This document shows positions 1 to 7,714 of a stretch of DNA of 64,000 nt, piece by piece. The notes below the pieces were generated by a model. That model worked only from the letters and a program-made list of their open reading frames with translations. It was not told where the DNA came from and searched no databases. Where the stretch lies: positions 310,001 to 374,000 of the forward strand of contig NZ_JAEUAV010000002.1 in the NCBI RefSeq assembly GCF_019511605.1. Direction: 5' to 3'. Position numbers and translations under genes: made by a program. Position 1 is the stretch's first letter, and each line of letters begins with the position of its first letter. Source of the stretch: Paraburkholderia phenoliruptrix (GTDB lineage: Bacteria; Pseudomonadota; Gammaproteobacteria; Burkholderiales; Burkholderiaceae).

Positions 1-219
1 GACACGTCGGCGCATTACCACCAGATCAGCCTCGGTGCGGACTACAACATCTCCAAGCGCACCGACTTCTACGCGGTTGCGGCCTACCAGCATGCGAGCG
101 GCACGCAGCGTCTCGCGGATGGCACGACGCAAAGCGCACAGGCTTCGATCGGCTCGTACGGCTACAACGGTACCGATTCGCAAGCGCTGGCAATTGTCGG
201 TATCCGTCACAAGTTCTGA
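1..219 (+). CDS. Gram-negative porin, C-terminal fragment
   Basis: The window opens inside this gene; 72 codons and a TGA remain. The fragment reads as alternating amphipathic beta-strands (for example HQISLGADYNISKRTDFYAV) and ends in a phenylalanine (GIRHKF), the usual C-terminal signature for outer-membrane barrel insertion. The wording resembles the trimeric porins (OmpC/Omp32-like) common in Burkholderiaceae, which act as general diffusion channels. The start and most of the barrel lie outside the window, so substrate preference cannot be judged. It is followed by a small hairpin and then by genes on the other strand, so it is probably not part of the methylotrophy island. Confidence 0.85.
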   Translation, partial: DTSAHYHQISLGADYNISKRTDFYAVAAYQHASGTQRLADGTTQSAQASIGSYGYNGTDSQALAIVGIRHKF

Positions 220-237
220 CGCGGATAGGCATGCTGT

Positions 238-255
238 AGCTGCTGGCAAGCAGCT
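238..255 (+). terminator. Hairpin after the porin gene
   Basis: AGCTGCT and AGCAGCT form a perfect 7-bp stem around a GGCA loop, followed by TTGT, 19 bases after the porin stop. It is a plausible intrinsic terminator with a short U tract. No other function is visible in 220-322. Confidence 0.5.
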
Positions 256-322
256 TTGTCAGCAGTAGAAAGGGATGACCCGGACGCATGCGTTCGGCTC
301 ATTGTCATTTGGGGTGCGAGAA

Positions 323-1063
323 CTATGACGCGGCCTTCGCACGTGCGTGCTCGCCGCGCGGCGCAAGCAGATCGGGCAGTTGCGCGAACGAGTCGATTGA
401 TGCGGCGCATTGCAGCGCCGCTGCGCCATCGGGTCCGCCATAGCCGTAGCTCACGATGAACGCCGGCATGCCCGCCGCACTCGCCGCGCAGACATCCACC
501 GGCGAATCGCCAAGCAGCACGCTGCACTGCGGGTCCACGCCGAGCAGCCGGCACGCGTGCCATAGCGGTTGCGGCGCGGGCTTCATGCTGTCGATGGAAT
601 CGCCCGCGACCAGCACTTCGAGGTAACTCCAAAGCCCTGTCATGCGCAGCAGCGGCGCGGCCAGTGCCTCGGGCTTATTGGTCACGCACGCAAGGCGGTA
701 GCCGAGCCGCCGAAGTTCGCGAAGACCCGCGGCCACGTGCGGATAAACGTAGCCGTAGCGCCCATTGGTCTCTTCATAATGCCGATGAAACAGCGTGAGC
801 GCGGTCTCCTGGTCCACTTGCTCATTTAGTGCGGCGGCTGCGAGCGTACGCCTGACCAGGTTCGGCACACCCTTGCCGATAAAGCCGCTGACCATCTCGA
901 AGGGCAACGGCGCGTGGCCGAAATCGGCCAGCATGCGGCTCGCCGCCTCGACAATGTCCGGCGCAGTGTGGACCATCGTGCCGTCAAGGTCGATCAGCAC
1001 GGCATGCGTTGCTGATCGCACGGACCCTTGTAGATGCGGCGAACCGGGCGGCTGCGCGATCAT
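323..1063 (-). CDS. gph: Phosphoglycolate phosphatase (HAD family)
   Basis: Removes phosphate from 2-phosphoglycolate, the toxic product of RuBisCO oxygenation; the equivalent gene in autotrophs is called cbbZ. The 246-residue product has HAD motif I (DLDGTMVHT near residue 23), a cap helix region typical of the Gph subfamily, the motif II threonine in CVTNKPEA, the motif III lysine in SMKPAPQP and motif [10 protein letters not shown]. The start was set at the ATG that overlaps the stop of the upstream gene (ATGA at 1060-1063). This gives translational coupling to cbbY and removes an unlikely Arg/Gly-rich extension. It lies 22 kb from the cbb operon it presumably serves. Substrate is inferred from family and context. 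Confidence 0.85.
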   Translation of the reverse strand: MIAQPPGSPHLQGSVRSATHAVLIDLDGTMVHTAPDIVEAASRMLADFGHAPLPFEMVSGFIGKGVPNLVRRTLAAAALNEQVDQETALTLFHRHYEETNGRYGYVYPHVAAGLRELRRLGYRLACVTNKPEALAAPLLRMTGLWSYLEVLVAGDSIDSMKPAPQPLWHACRLLGVDPQCSVLLGDSPVDVCAASAAGMPAFIVSYGYGGPDGAAALQCAASIDSFAQLPDLLAPRGEHARAKAAS

Positions 1064-1839
1064 GCTGCCGCCGCTGCGTGGGCCGCATCGAATGCCTCGC
1101 GATGCCAGCGGCGCAACGTATCCAGATCCACCCATGCGGGGCGCTCACTTGCGCTTGGGGAAAGAATAGGCGCATGCGGATCGCCGAGATGAGGCAGCAC
1201 GACGAGCGCGCCTTCGAAAGAATGATCCGCGGTATACGCTGTCGGCGTCACGATGGTTGGGACGCGTGCCGCACGCGCCGCGCGCAGGCCGTTGGCGGAG
1301 TCTTCGAACGCGATGCAGTCCGGGCCTTGCAAGCCGAGTAGCCGGAGCACGTCGAGGTAGACATCCGGTGCGGGCTTCTTTGCTTGCGTCGTGCCCGCGT
1401 CGCAGATCGCGGCAAAACGGCTGCGCCATGTCGCGCCTAGCGGTCCTTGCAGCAGAGCGTCGAGATTTGCCGGCGTGGTGGTCGTCGCGATCGCCACGGC
1501 AATGCCGGCCGCGTTCGCTTCGTCGAGCAGGCGTGCAATGCCTGGCCGCAGCGGCAGGCCGCCATCGCGCACGCATGCCGCATAGTGACGCGTCTTGATC
1601 GCATGGACCGCGTCGATCACGGCGCTCACGCCGGGGCCGCGCGCTTCGTCGGGATCGACAATGCGCCAGTAATGCAGCAAACGCTCCTTGCCGCCTGCCA
1701 CCTGGAGCAGACGCGCGTAGAGCGCTTCGTCCCAGTGCCAGTCGAGCCCCGCGTCCGCGAACGCCATGTTGAACGCGCGCAGGTGCGCGCTTTCGGTATC
1801 GGCCAGTGTGCCGTCGACGTCGAAGATCAGGGCTTGCAT
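1060..1839 (-). CDS. cbbY: CbbY-type HAD phosphatase
   Basis: A 259-residue HAD hydrolase beginning with [12 protein letters not shown] (motif I), followed by the threonine run [10 protein letters not shown] (motif II), AKKPAPDVY (motif III lysine) and FEDSANGL (motif IV acids). This is the pattern of CbbY proteins from proteobacterial and plastid Calvin-cycle systems. Characterised members dephosphorylate xylulose-1,5-bisphosphate, a RuBisCO misfire product and inhibitor. It is coupled to gph by a 4-base overlap, so the two make a RuBisCO-damage repair pair. The ATG is preceded by GAGGAG. A hairpin lies 26-47 bases upstream in the leader. Confidence 0.87.
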   Translation of the reverse strand: MQALIFDVDGTLADTESAHLRAFNMAFADAGLDWHWDEALYARLLQVAGGKERLLHYWRIVDPDEARGPGVSAVIDAVHAIKTRHYAACVRDGGLPLRPGIARLLDEANAAGIAVAIATTTTPANLDALLQGPLGATWRSRFAAICDAGTTQAKKPAPDVYLDVLRLLGLQGPDCIAFEDSANGLRAARAARVPTIVTPTAYTADHSFEGALVVLPHLGDPHAPILSPSASERPAWVDLDTLRRWHREAFDAAHAAAAA

Positions 1840-1864
1840 GGGCCGCTCCTCAGCTTGTGCCGAA

Positions 1865-1886
1865 GCGCCGGCAAATGAGCCGGCGC
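1865..1886 (-). promoter_or_regulatory. Perfect 8-bp hairpin in the cbbY leader
   Basis: GCGCCGGC and GCCGGCGC flank a 6-base loop just upstream of the cbbY ribosome-binding site. It could be an mRNA structure or an operator. The rest of the 1840-2107 gap must hold the divergent promoters of cbbY and the beta-propeller gene; I see no convincing -35/-10 pair there. Confidence 0.35.
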
Positions 1887-2107
1887 GATGCAGTCAAGAT
1901 AGCCAAGTGGCGCGACGAGTTGAATTCAGAGATTCTTTGCGACTCGATAACGCATCGTTTAACACTTGCGTGCGACGCGGTTCGACCGTGCCAGGCCAAT
2001 TCGGGAAAATCTCCCGCCGCTTGTCCGTTGTCAAACGATCCCCCAATGCACTACTTTGCTTGAATGCCGGCTCGCGCGGCACAGCGCTTTCATAACGGAG
2101 CACAACA

Positions 2108-3316
2108 ATGGTGGAGACACGCTTTCGCAACGCAACACGGGGACGCGCCCTCGCTTCGGTTGGTATCGCGGCCGCTATCGCGGCGCTACTCGGTGCGGGC
2201 TGGGCGCATGCCGCGGCGCCGCTCGCCTACGTGACGAGCGAAAAGGCCGGAGTGGGTGTGATCGACCTCGATCAGATGAAGTTGACCCGGACTTTCGCCG
2301 TGGGCGCCGCCGGCCCGCGTGGCCTCAGCCTGAATTCGAACGGCTCGCGGCTGCTCGTGGCCAACAAGAACACCGGCGAGCTGGCGGTGATCGACACGGC
2401 TTCGGGGCAAGTCGTGCAGCGTGTGAAGATCGGCCAGAACCCCGAGTTTGTGCGCGTGCACAACGGCTATGCGTATGTGACCTACGAGCCGGGCGAAGAG
2501 GGCGGGCCGCCCAGGGCGAACCCGCAGGCTGGCAAGCCGGCGGGGCAGAAGCCGGAAAAGGCGGACGGGGCTGCCACGGGGACCGCTGCGTCCAGCAAGG
2601 CCGCCGAGACCGGCTCCGGCTCCGGCAGTGGCGCGAACCACGCACCCGGGCATGCCGACGACGATGACGACGCCAACAAGCCGCCCGCCGAGATCGCGAT
2701 TGTCGATATGAAAACCTGGCGCGTGGTGCGCTCGGTGACGAGCGGCCACGAAACCGAGGGCATCGAATTCTCGCGCGACGGCAAGCACATGCTCGTCACC
2801 AACGAAGGCGACGACACGGTCTCGGTCTACCATGCGCGCACCGGCGCCCCGGTGCGAACCGTGAAGCTTGCGGCCGGCGGGCGTCCGCGTGGCATCCGGC
2901 TGTCGCCGGACGGCAAGGAGTATGTGGTCACGCTGGAGTCGCTCAGCAAACTGGTTGTGATCGACGCGCGCACGTTCAAAGTGCTGAATACTGTCGATAC
3001 CAAACTGGGCCCCTACGGCGTCGCCTATGGTCCGGACGGCAAGCGGCTTTTCGTAGCCGCGGCGCGCGACAAGACGGTGCAGGTATTCGACGGCCACAGC
3101 TACGAGCATCTCGCCGACGTGCCGGTCGGGCAGCGTTGCTGGCACTTCAGCTTTACGCCGGACGGCGCGAAGCTGCTGGTTGCCTGCGGCCGCTCCGATT
3201 CGGTGTATGTGCTCGACGCCCACAGCTATCAACCGATCACGCAGATCGGGCCTTTGCCGCTGGCTTGGGGCATCGTGACCTATCCGCCTGGCGACGGCTC
3301 GATCGAATCGCGCTGA
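2108..3316 (+). CDS. Secreted YVTN-type beta-propeller protein with acidic insert
   Basis: 402 residues. A signal peptide covers about residues 1-36 (Arg-rich start, hydrophobic AAAIAALLGAGW, then AHAAA), so the protein is periplasmic. The body is a series of about 40-residue propeller blades of the YVTN/PQQ-associated type, with repeated IDT/DLD...V..I.VG..P.G....P.G..L.V signatures. Such propellers are often encoded next to PQQ-dependent dehydrogenases; their biochemical role is not established. Unusual here is an insert at about residues 128-194, rich in Gly, Ala and Lys, that ends in a five-aspartate run (D184-D188) next to histidines. It lies in a loop of the propeller and could bind metal. 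The ATG is preceded by CGGAG. It converges with the TonB receptor gene at a shared terminator. Confidence 0.75.
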   Translation: MVETRFRNATRGRALASVGIAAAIAALLGAGWAHAAAPLAYVTSEKAGVGVIDLDQMKLTRTFAVGAAGPRGLSLNSNGSRLLVANKNTGELAVIDTASGQVVQRVKIGQNPEFVRVHNGYAYVTYEPGEEGGPPRANPQAGKPAGQKPEKADGAATGTAASSKAAETGSGSGSGANHAPGHADDDDDANKPPAEIAIVDMKTWRVVRSVTSGHETEGIEFSRDGKHMLVTNEGDDTVSVYHARTGAPVRTVKLAAGGRPRGIRLSPDGKEYVVTLESLSKLVVIDARTFKVLNTVDTKLGPYGVAYGPDGKRLFVAAARDKTVQVFDGHSYEHLADVPVGQRCWHFSFTPDGAKLLVACGRSDSVYVLDAHSYQPITQIGPLPLAWGIVTYPPGDGSIESR

Positions 3317-3327
3317 TACGTGCCGTT

Positions 3328-3376
3328 GCCGGTCATGCCGCGAAGTAAGGACGCGTCGCGTCGCGGCATGACCGGC
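3328..3376. terminator. Bidirectional terminator with 16-bp arms
   Basis: A perfect 16-bp inverted repeat (arms at 3328-3343 and 3361-3376, beginning GCCGGTCATGCC) surrounds a 17-base loop, exactly between the convergent stops at 3316 and 3389. TTCTCTT follows on the plus strand. It should stop transcription of the beta-propeller gene and perhaps of the TonB receptor gene in the other direction. Confidence 0.8.
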
Positions 3377-3388
3377 TTCTCTTGCACG

Positions 3389-5842
3389 TCACTTCCACGC
3401 ATAGCGCAGACCGACCCAGAAGCCGCGCGGCGCGCCGGGGCCGATGAATTGCTCGTTGCTCGCATTCGCGCCGTCGAAGGTATGGTTCGGGCCGTTGAAG
3501 AAGTTCTCGCCGAGCGTGCCGAAGCTCGCATAACGCTTGTCGAGCAGGTTCGTGACGCTGGCAAACACCTGCAGTTGCCTCGTGACCTGGTAAGACGTGT
3601 CCAGGTCGATCAGGAGGTAGCCCGCGATCTTGCCGTTGACGTCCTGGTTGTTCTCGTCGCCCTGCGCATAGATGCCGCCGCGCCAGGTGAGGTTCGCGCC
3701 GACTTTCCACTTCGCGGTGGCGGCATAGTCGAGTTGCAGCTTGACCGTATTTGCCGGAATGCCCGGCAGATGGTCGCCGGGCTTCACGGCGATGTTGCCG
3801 TTTGCGTCCGCGCTCGAATTGCTGGGGCTGCTCTCGGTCCACGCGGACCGGTAGGTTGCGTCGATATAGCTGTAGCTAGCGGTCACCGCAAGCGGGCCGA
3901 GCTGGCTGCGCCCCGACAGTTCGAAGCCTTGCCGGCGCGTTCGCCCCACGTTCTGGAAGAAGCCGCGATTGCTCGCGGCACCATTGCTGGCGATGAATTC
4001 AATGTCGTTCTCCAGCGTGGTCCGGTAGACGGCGGCGCTCCAGGTCGTTGCCTGGCCGATTCGTCCGCGCGCACCTAGTTCGAAGGTCTTCGAGATCACC
4101 GGTTGCAAAGACGGGTCGGAGACGAAATCGTTCGGCAGCGAGCAGGGCGCGGCGGGGTCCGCGCATGCGAGCTCGATAGCGGTCGGCGAGCGCATGCCTT
4201 CGTTGTACGTTGCGTAGGCCGTGAACGACGAAGTTGGATTCCAGTTGATGCCGAGCGCCGGATTGAAGCGCGAAAACGTATGGTGCCCGTTCAGTTGCGG
4301 CTGGCTGCCGCTGGCATCGCCGATGGTCGCATCGGCCCAGTTATAGCGGCCCGCGAGCGTCAGCGACCATTGTTTGGTGAGCGCTAGCGTGTCCTGCAAG
4401 TAGATTCCGTAGTTGCCGTTATGCGTTTTCGCCGCGGTTTCCCGCTCGAAGTCGCCGACGCCTACCGTCGCGCGCGACGCAGTGAAAACCGCCTCCTGCG
4501 ACGATTCCGTGTAGCGCGAATTCGCAATGTCCGCCGACACACCGGCGACAAACTGGTTCTCCATGCCGCCCAGCTTGCCGAGCAGCGTGAGTTGCAGACT
4601 CGCGCCGAAACTGTCGGTGGAGACGACGGATTGCTCGTTGGTTGCCTGCCTGGTGTCGATGTCGCCGTCGTCGTCGAGCGAGCCGAAGTTCGGGTTGACG
4701 TTGCTGCTCAGATTGCTGTTGCGAAAGTGCCGGTAATACGCATTGCCGCTCAGTTGAACGTTATCGCTGAAGTAATGCTCGCCCGCGAGGGTCACATAGC
4801 CCGCGCTGTTCAGATTCTGGTCAGGATACGTATACGGTTGCTTTGGATTGCCAAGGAATGAGCGCGGAATGGTTTGCGTGCCGTGCAGGTCGTTATCCGC
4901 ACCGCCTGCGGACAACGACAGCGTGGTGTCCGCGTCGGTATAGCGCAGTTTGCCGAAAATCTGCCGCACGCGGCTGGCGTTCTGCTCGGCCCAGCCGTTG
5001 TCGTTCGCGACGTTGCCGGTCACGTAGTAGTCCAGGTTCTGGCCTATCGTGCCGCCCTGTTCGATCTGTGCAGACTTGCGGCCCCACGAGCCGAGCGCCA
5101 CCTCGGCCGCGCCGCCGGGACTCGTCTTGCCGTTCTTGGTCGTGATAGCCAGCGCGCCGCCAAGCGTGTTCAGTCCGTAAGTGGGATTGGAGCCGGGGAT
5201 TATCTGGAGCGTGTCGATAGCCTGTTGCGGCAGTACGTCCCAGTTGACCACGTCGCCGAAGGGCTCGTTCACACGCACCCCGTCGACGAACACCGAAATG
5301 CCTTGCGGCGTGCCGAGCAGCGGCGAGGCCGTGAAGCCGCGATAGTTGACGTTCATCTGATACGGATTGCCCTGCGCATCGGCGATATCGACGCTCGGCA
5401 GGTTCTTCGCGAAGTAGTCGGTCAGCGTATTGCGGTGCTGCGCTTCGATGTCGCGTGCGCGGACGGTCTGCACATTGGCGGGCACTTGCGCGAGCGGCGT
5501 GCCGACGCCAAGCAGCGGCGTGGTGCCGACCACCACCACCGGCGCGAGCGTGGTGGTCGGCGCGGCGTCGTCCGCTTCGGGCGCAGCGGCCGCTTGAGCG
5601 ACCTGGGCCGCTTGGGGCGCTCGAGCCACTTGGGCCACTTGAGGCACTTCGGCCACTTGAGGCACTTGAGCCACTTGAGCGGCTTCCGGCGATACCGCCG
5701 CGGATGCCGCCGCTTCGGCCTGCGCCCATGCATCCGCCGAGATGCCTCCGAGCGCGCTCGCGAGGCCAAGGCCGATGCGGGCCCGTCGCCGCACTCCGGA
5801 TGCGCGGTTTCTCGCGCCGCGCGCGCGTGAAGAGGTATTCAT
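3389..5842 (-). CDS. TonB-dependent outer-membrane receptor
   Basis: 817 residues. After a signal peptide (about 1-40, ending DAWAQ) comes an Ala/Val/Gln/Pro tripeptide-repeat segment at 55-84, a TonB-box-like stretch (APVVVVG, about 100-106), a plug domain (about 115-240, with VFVDGVRVNEPFGDVVNWD and GLNTLGGALAITTK) and a 22-strand-type barrel ending in LRYAWK. These receptors import scarce ligands using TonB energy. The position beside PQQ and XoxF genes suggests a lanthanide chelate or PQQ, as proposed for LutH-type receptors of methylotrophs, but the ligand cannot be read from sequence. A D-rich loop at D390-D396 (DDDGDID) resembles calcium-binding loops. The ATG has GGAG upstream. A perfect 18-base palindrome lies in its leader. 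Confidence 0.85.
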   Translation of the reverse strand: MNTSSRARGARNRASGVRRRARIGLGLASALGGISADAWAQAEAAASAAVSPEAAQVAQVPQVAEVPQVAQVARAPQAAQVAQAAAAPEADDAAPTTTLAPVVVVGTTPLLGVGTPLAQVPANVQTVRARDIEAQHRNTLTDYFAKNLPSVDIADAQGNPYQMNVNYRGFTASPLLGTPQGISVFVDGVRVNEPFGDVVNWDVLPQQAIDTLQIIPGSNPTYGLNTLGGALAITTKNGKTSPGGAAEVALGSWGRKSAQIEQGGTIGQNLDYYVTGNVANDNGWAEQNASRVRQIFGKLRYTDADTTLSLSAGGADNDLHGTQTIPRSFLGNPKQPYTYPDQNLNSAGYVTLAGEHYFSDNVQLSGNAYYRHFRNSNLSSNVNPNFGSLDDDGDIDTRQATNEQSVVSTDSFGASLQLTLLGKLGGMENQFVAGVSADIANSRYTESSQEAVFTASRATVGVGDFERETAAKTHNGNYGIYLQDTLALTKQWSLTLAGRYNWADATIGDASGSQPQLNGHHTFSRFNPALGINWNPTSSFTAYATYNEGMRSPTAIELACADPAAPCSLPNDFVSDPSLQPVISKTFELGARGRIGQATTWSAAVYRTTLENDIEFIASNGAASNRGFFQNVGRTRRQGFELSGRSQLGPLAVTASYSYIDATYRSAWTESSPSNSSADANGNIAVKPGDHLPGIPANTVKLQLDYAATAKWKVGANLTWRGGIYAQGDENNQDVNGKIAGYLLIDLDTSYQVTRQLQVFASVTNLLDKRYASFGTLGENFFNGPNHTFDGANASNEQFIGPGAPRGFWVGLRYAWK

Positions 5843-5883
5843 TTTTCTGTCTCCTGGCCGCAGGTTCGACGCCTTGTCCGTAG

Positions 5884-5901
5884 CGCAGCCATGTGGCTGC
5901 G
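5884..5901. promoter_or_regulatory. Perfect palindrome upstream of the TonB receptor
   Basis: CGCAGCCA-TG-TGGCTGCG has 8-bp arms and a 2-base centre, and ends 42 bases upstream of the receptor ATG. It could be an operator or a leader hairpin. Confidence 0.4.
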
Positions 5902-5960
5902 TACGTAGCGCTTTCTTTCAAGGTGTGCAAAGCTTCGCATGCGCAGTCGTCAGAAAGCGC

Positions 5961-5994
5961 GGGAGCTTTTCCCGAAATCGCGAGGAAGCGTTCC
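5961..5994. promoter_or_regulatory. Paired GGRA/TYCC dyads between the receptor and kinase genes
   Basis: Two short dyads, GGGAGCTTTTCCC (5961-5973) and GGAAGCGTTCC (5984-5994), have centres about 22 bases (two helical turns) apart in the divergent control region between the TonB receptor and the sensor kinase. This arrangement suits a dimeric response regulator, possibly the adjacent NarL-type one. Confidence 0.25.
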
Positions 5995-6050
5995 CAATCT
6001 CCTTGCAGCGAAGCGACCTGTCCGGGCGGCCTGATTAGAATGCAAACGTG

Positions 6051-7079
6051 ATGTCGAGCGAATCCACCCAACCTTCTTCGGCGCGCCGCGCTCCGCCTTC
6101 TTCGGCGGTGTCGCGCGATCTCTGCTGCGTGATCGCGCTGACCCTGCTCGCAGCGCTGCTCGGTTCGCTGTTCGACGTGAGCGAGCGCGCGTACTGGTGG
6201 ACGCGCGGGCTCGAGCGCTTTCAACTGGACGAATTGCCGCTCACGCTGTGCGTGCTGTCGCTGGGGCTCGCATGGTTCGCGTGGCGCCGCTATCGCGACA
6301 CCCGCAGCGAGCTCGCGCATCGGCGCAGGCTCGAAGAAGAGGCCGAGCGCCTGCTCGCCGACAACCGGCGCCTTGCGAACCAGGCGTTGCAGGCCGAGGA
6401 GAGTGAGCGCCGCCACCTCGCGCGCGAACTGCACGACGAGCTCGGCCAGTATCTCAACGCAATTTCGCTCGACGCAGCGCGTATTCGCGACCTGTCCGCC
6501 GCGCGCGAGCCGGAGATTCATCGCATCTCACTGGAATTGATGCAGAGCGCGAGCCACGTGTACCGCCAGATCGGCGGCATGATTCGCCGTTTGCGACCTA
6601 TCGGTCTGGACGAATTCGGCTTGCCGAGCGCGCTCGAGCATTGCATCGACGGCTGGCGCGAGCGGCTACCCGAGGCGTCGTTTTCGCTGACGATAGAAGG
6701 CGATTACACGGGCCTGAGCGACGCGCTGACTATCACGCTGTACCGGCTGGTGCAGGAAGGGCTCACCAACGTTTCGAAGTTCGCGCGTAACGCGCGCGTG
6801 GAAGTGTTCATGGTGCGCGCGCCGCGCGACGCAGCCGCACCGGCGCCCGCGGACAATACCCGGAACAATGCGCCCGTCGACGAAATTGTCGTGACGATGG
6901 CCGACGACGGCCCCGGCGTGGACCTCGCTGCGCCGCGCGCGGGACTGGGCCTGATCGGCATGCGCGAGCGCGTCGAAGCGCTCGGCGGCGAGTTTCATGT
7001 GGCGAGCAGGCCCGAGGGCGGCTTCCTGTTCTGTGCGCGCGTGCCCGCTCACGCGGGACTGGCAGAACCCGTAAACTGA
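6051..7079 (+). CDS. Sensor histidine kinase, HisKA_3 (NarX/FlhS-like)
   Basis: About 342 residues. Two hydrophobic segments (about 23-41 and 63-79) flank a very short external loop of about 20 residues, so there is no large periplasmic sensor domain. A coiled coil (about 85-120) leads to the HisKA_3 dimerisation box HLARELHDELGQ, in which His128 is the expected phosphorylation site. A HATPase_c domain follows, with RLVQEGLTNVSKFA (N box) and ADDGPGVD/GLGLIGMRERV (G boxes). It resembles the kinases paired with methanol or formaldehyde response regulators in other methylotrophs (FlhS, MoxY types). GTG at 6048 directly precedes the chosen ATG and could also start translation. Its end overlaps the partner regulator tail-to-tail by 31 bases. 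Confidence 0.85.
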   Translation: MSSESTQPSSARRAPPSSAVSRDLCCVIALTLLAALLGSLFDVSERAYWWTRGLERFQLDELPLTLCVLSLGLAWFAWRRYRDTRSELAHRRRLEEEAERLLADNRRLANQALQAEESERRHLARELHDELGQYLNAISLDAARIRDLSAAREPEIHRISLELMQSASHVYRQIGGMIRRLRPIGLDEFGLPSALEHCIDGWRERLPEASFSLTIEGDYTGLSDALTITLYRLVQEGLTNVSKFARNARVEVFMVRAPRDAAAPAPADNTRNNAPVDEIVVTMADDGPGVDLAAPRAGLGLIGMRERVEALGGEFHVASRPEGGFLFCARVPAHAGLAEPVN

Positions 7080-7711
7080 AGGCCGAGGCGGCTCGCCATT
7101 TGCGCAAGCTGCACGCCGTTGTCCGCGCCGAATTTTTGCCGTATCACCGACTGGTGGTTGGCCACGGTCTTCTGACTGAGCCCGAGCTTCTCCGCGATGC
7201 TCGGCAGCGTGTAGCCTTGCACGAGCAGGCGCAGCACCTCGAATTCGCGCGCGGACAACTGCCGGCCCGGCGGCCCTTCGCTGAACGCATTGCGCAGCGC
7301 GAGCGCCTGCGAGATGTCCGGACTCAGATAGCTCGCGCGCCTCGCGACAATGCGCACCGCTTCGACCAGCACGTCGGGGGCGCTTGCCTTCGTCACGTAG
7401 CCGAGCGCGCCCGCGTCGAGCGCGCGGCGCACGAAAATCGCTTCTTCGTGCACGCTGAAAATCAGCACGCGCGCATCCTGCTCGCGCGCGAGCATGCGCC
7501 GCATCGCTTCTATACCGCTTGCGCCCGGCAGCGACACGTCCATCACCACGACATCGGGCCGCAGCGCGCAAAAGCGCTGATACGCCTCGGCTGCGTCGGC
7601 CGCTTCGCCGCATACATGCACGTCGGCGTTCAGTTCGAGCAGGCGCCGGTAGCCTTCGCGCACTACCGCGTGATCGTCGACGAGCAACACTGAGATGTTC
7701 GCCGCTGTCAT
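7049..7711 (-). CDS. NarL/LuxR-family response regulator
   Basis: 220 residues: a receiver domain (VDDHAVVREG start; Asp58 in VVMDVSLPG is the phosphorylation site; Lys in YVTKAS) and a C-terminal LuxR helix-turn-helix (SAREFEVLRLLVQGYTLPSI, then SQKTVANHQSVI). It begins 3 bases after the pqqE stop on the same strand, so it is probably the last gene of the fhc-pqq operon and may feed back on it. The cognate kinase converges from the other side. By analogy with FlhR/MoxX it may control C1 oxidation genes; that is inference from context. Confidence 0.87.
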   Translation of the reverse strand: MTAANISVLLVDDHAVVREGYRRLLELNADVHVCGEAADAAEAYQRFCALRPDVVVMDVSLPGASGIEAMRRMLAREQDARVLIFSVHEEAIFVRRALDAGALGYVTKASAPDVLVEAVRIVARRASYLSPDISQALALRNAFSEGPPGRQLSAREFEVLRLLVQGYTLPSIAEKLGLSQKTVANHQSVIRQKFGADNGVQLAQMASRLGLQFTGSASPA

Positions 7712-7714
7712 TGC

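Noticed and set aside
2186..3232. Minus-strand open frame opposite the beta-propeller gene
   Set aside because: Antisense shadow; the plus-strand product has a signal peptide and propeller repeats.
4874..5830. Long plus-strand open frame opposite the TonB receptor
   Set aside because: It is an antisense shadow caused by high GC content; its translation is His/Arg-rich with no domain and the receptor frame is clearly real.
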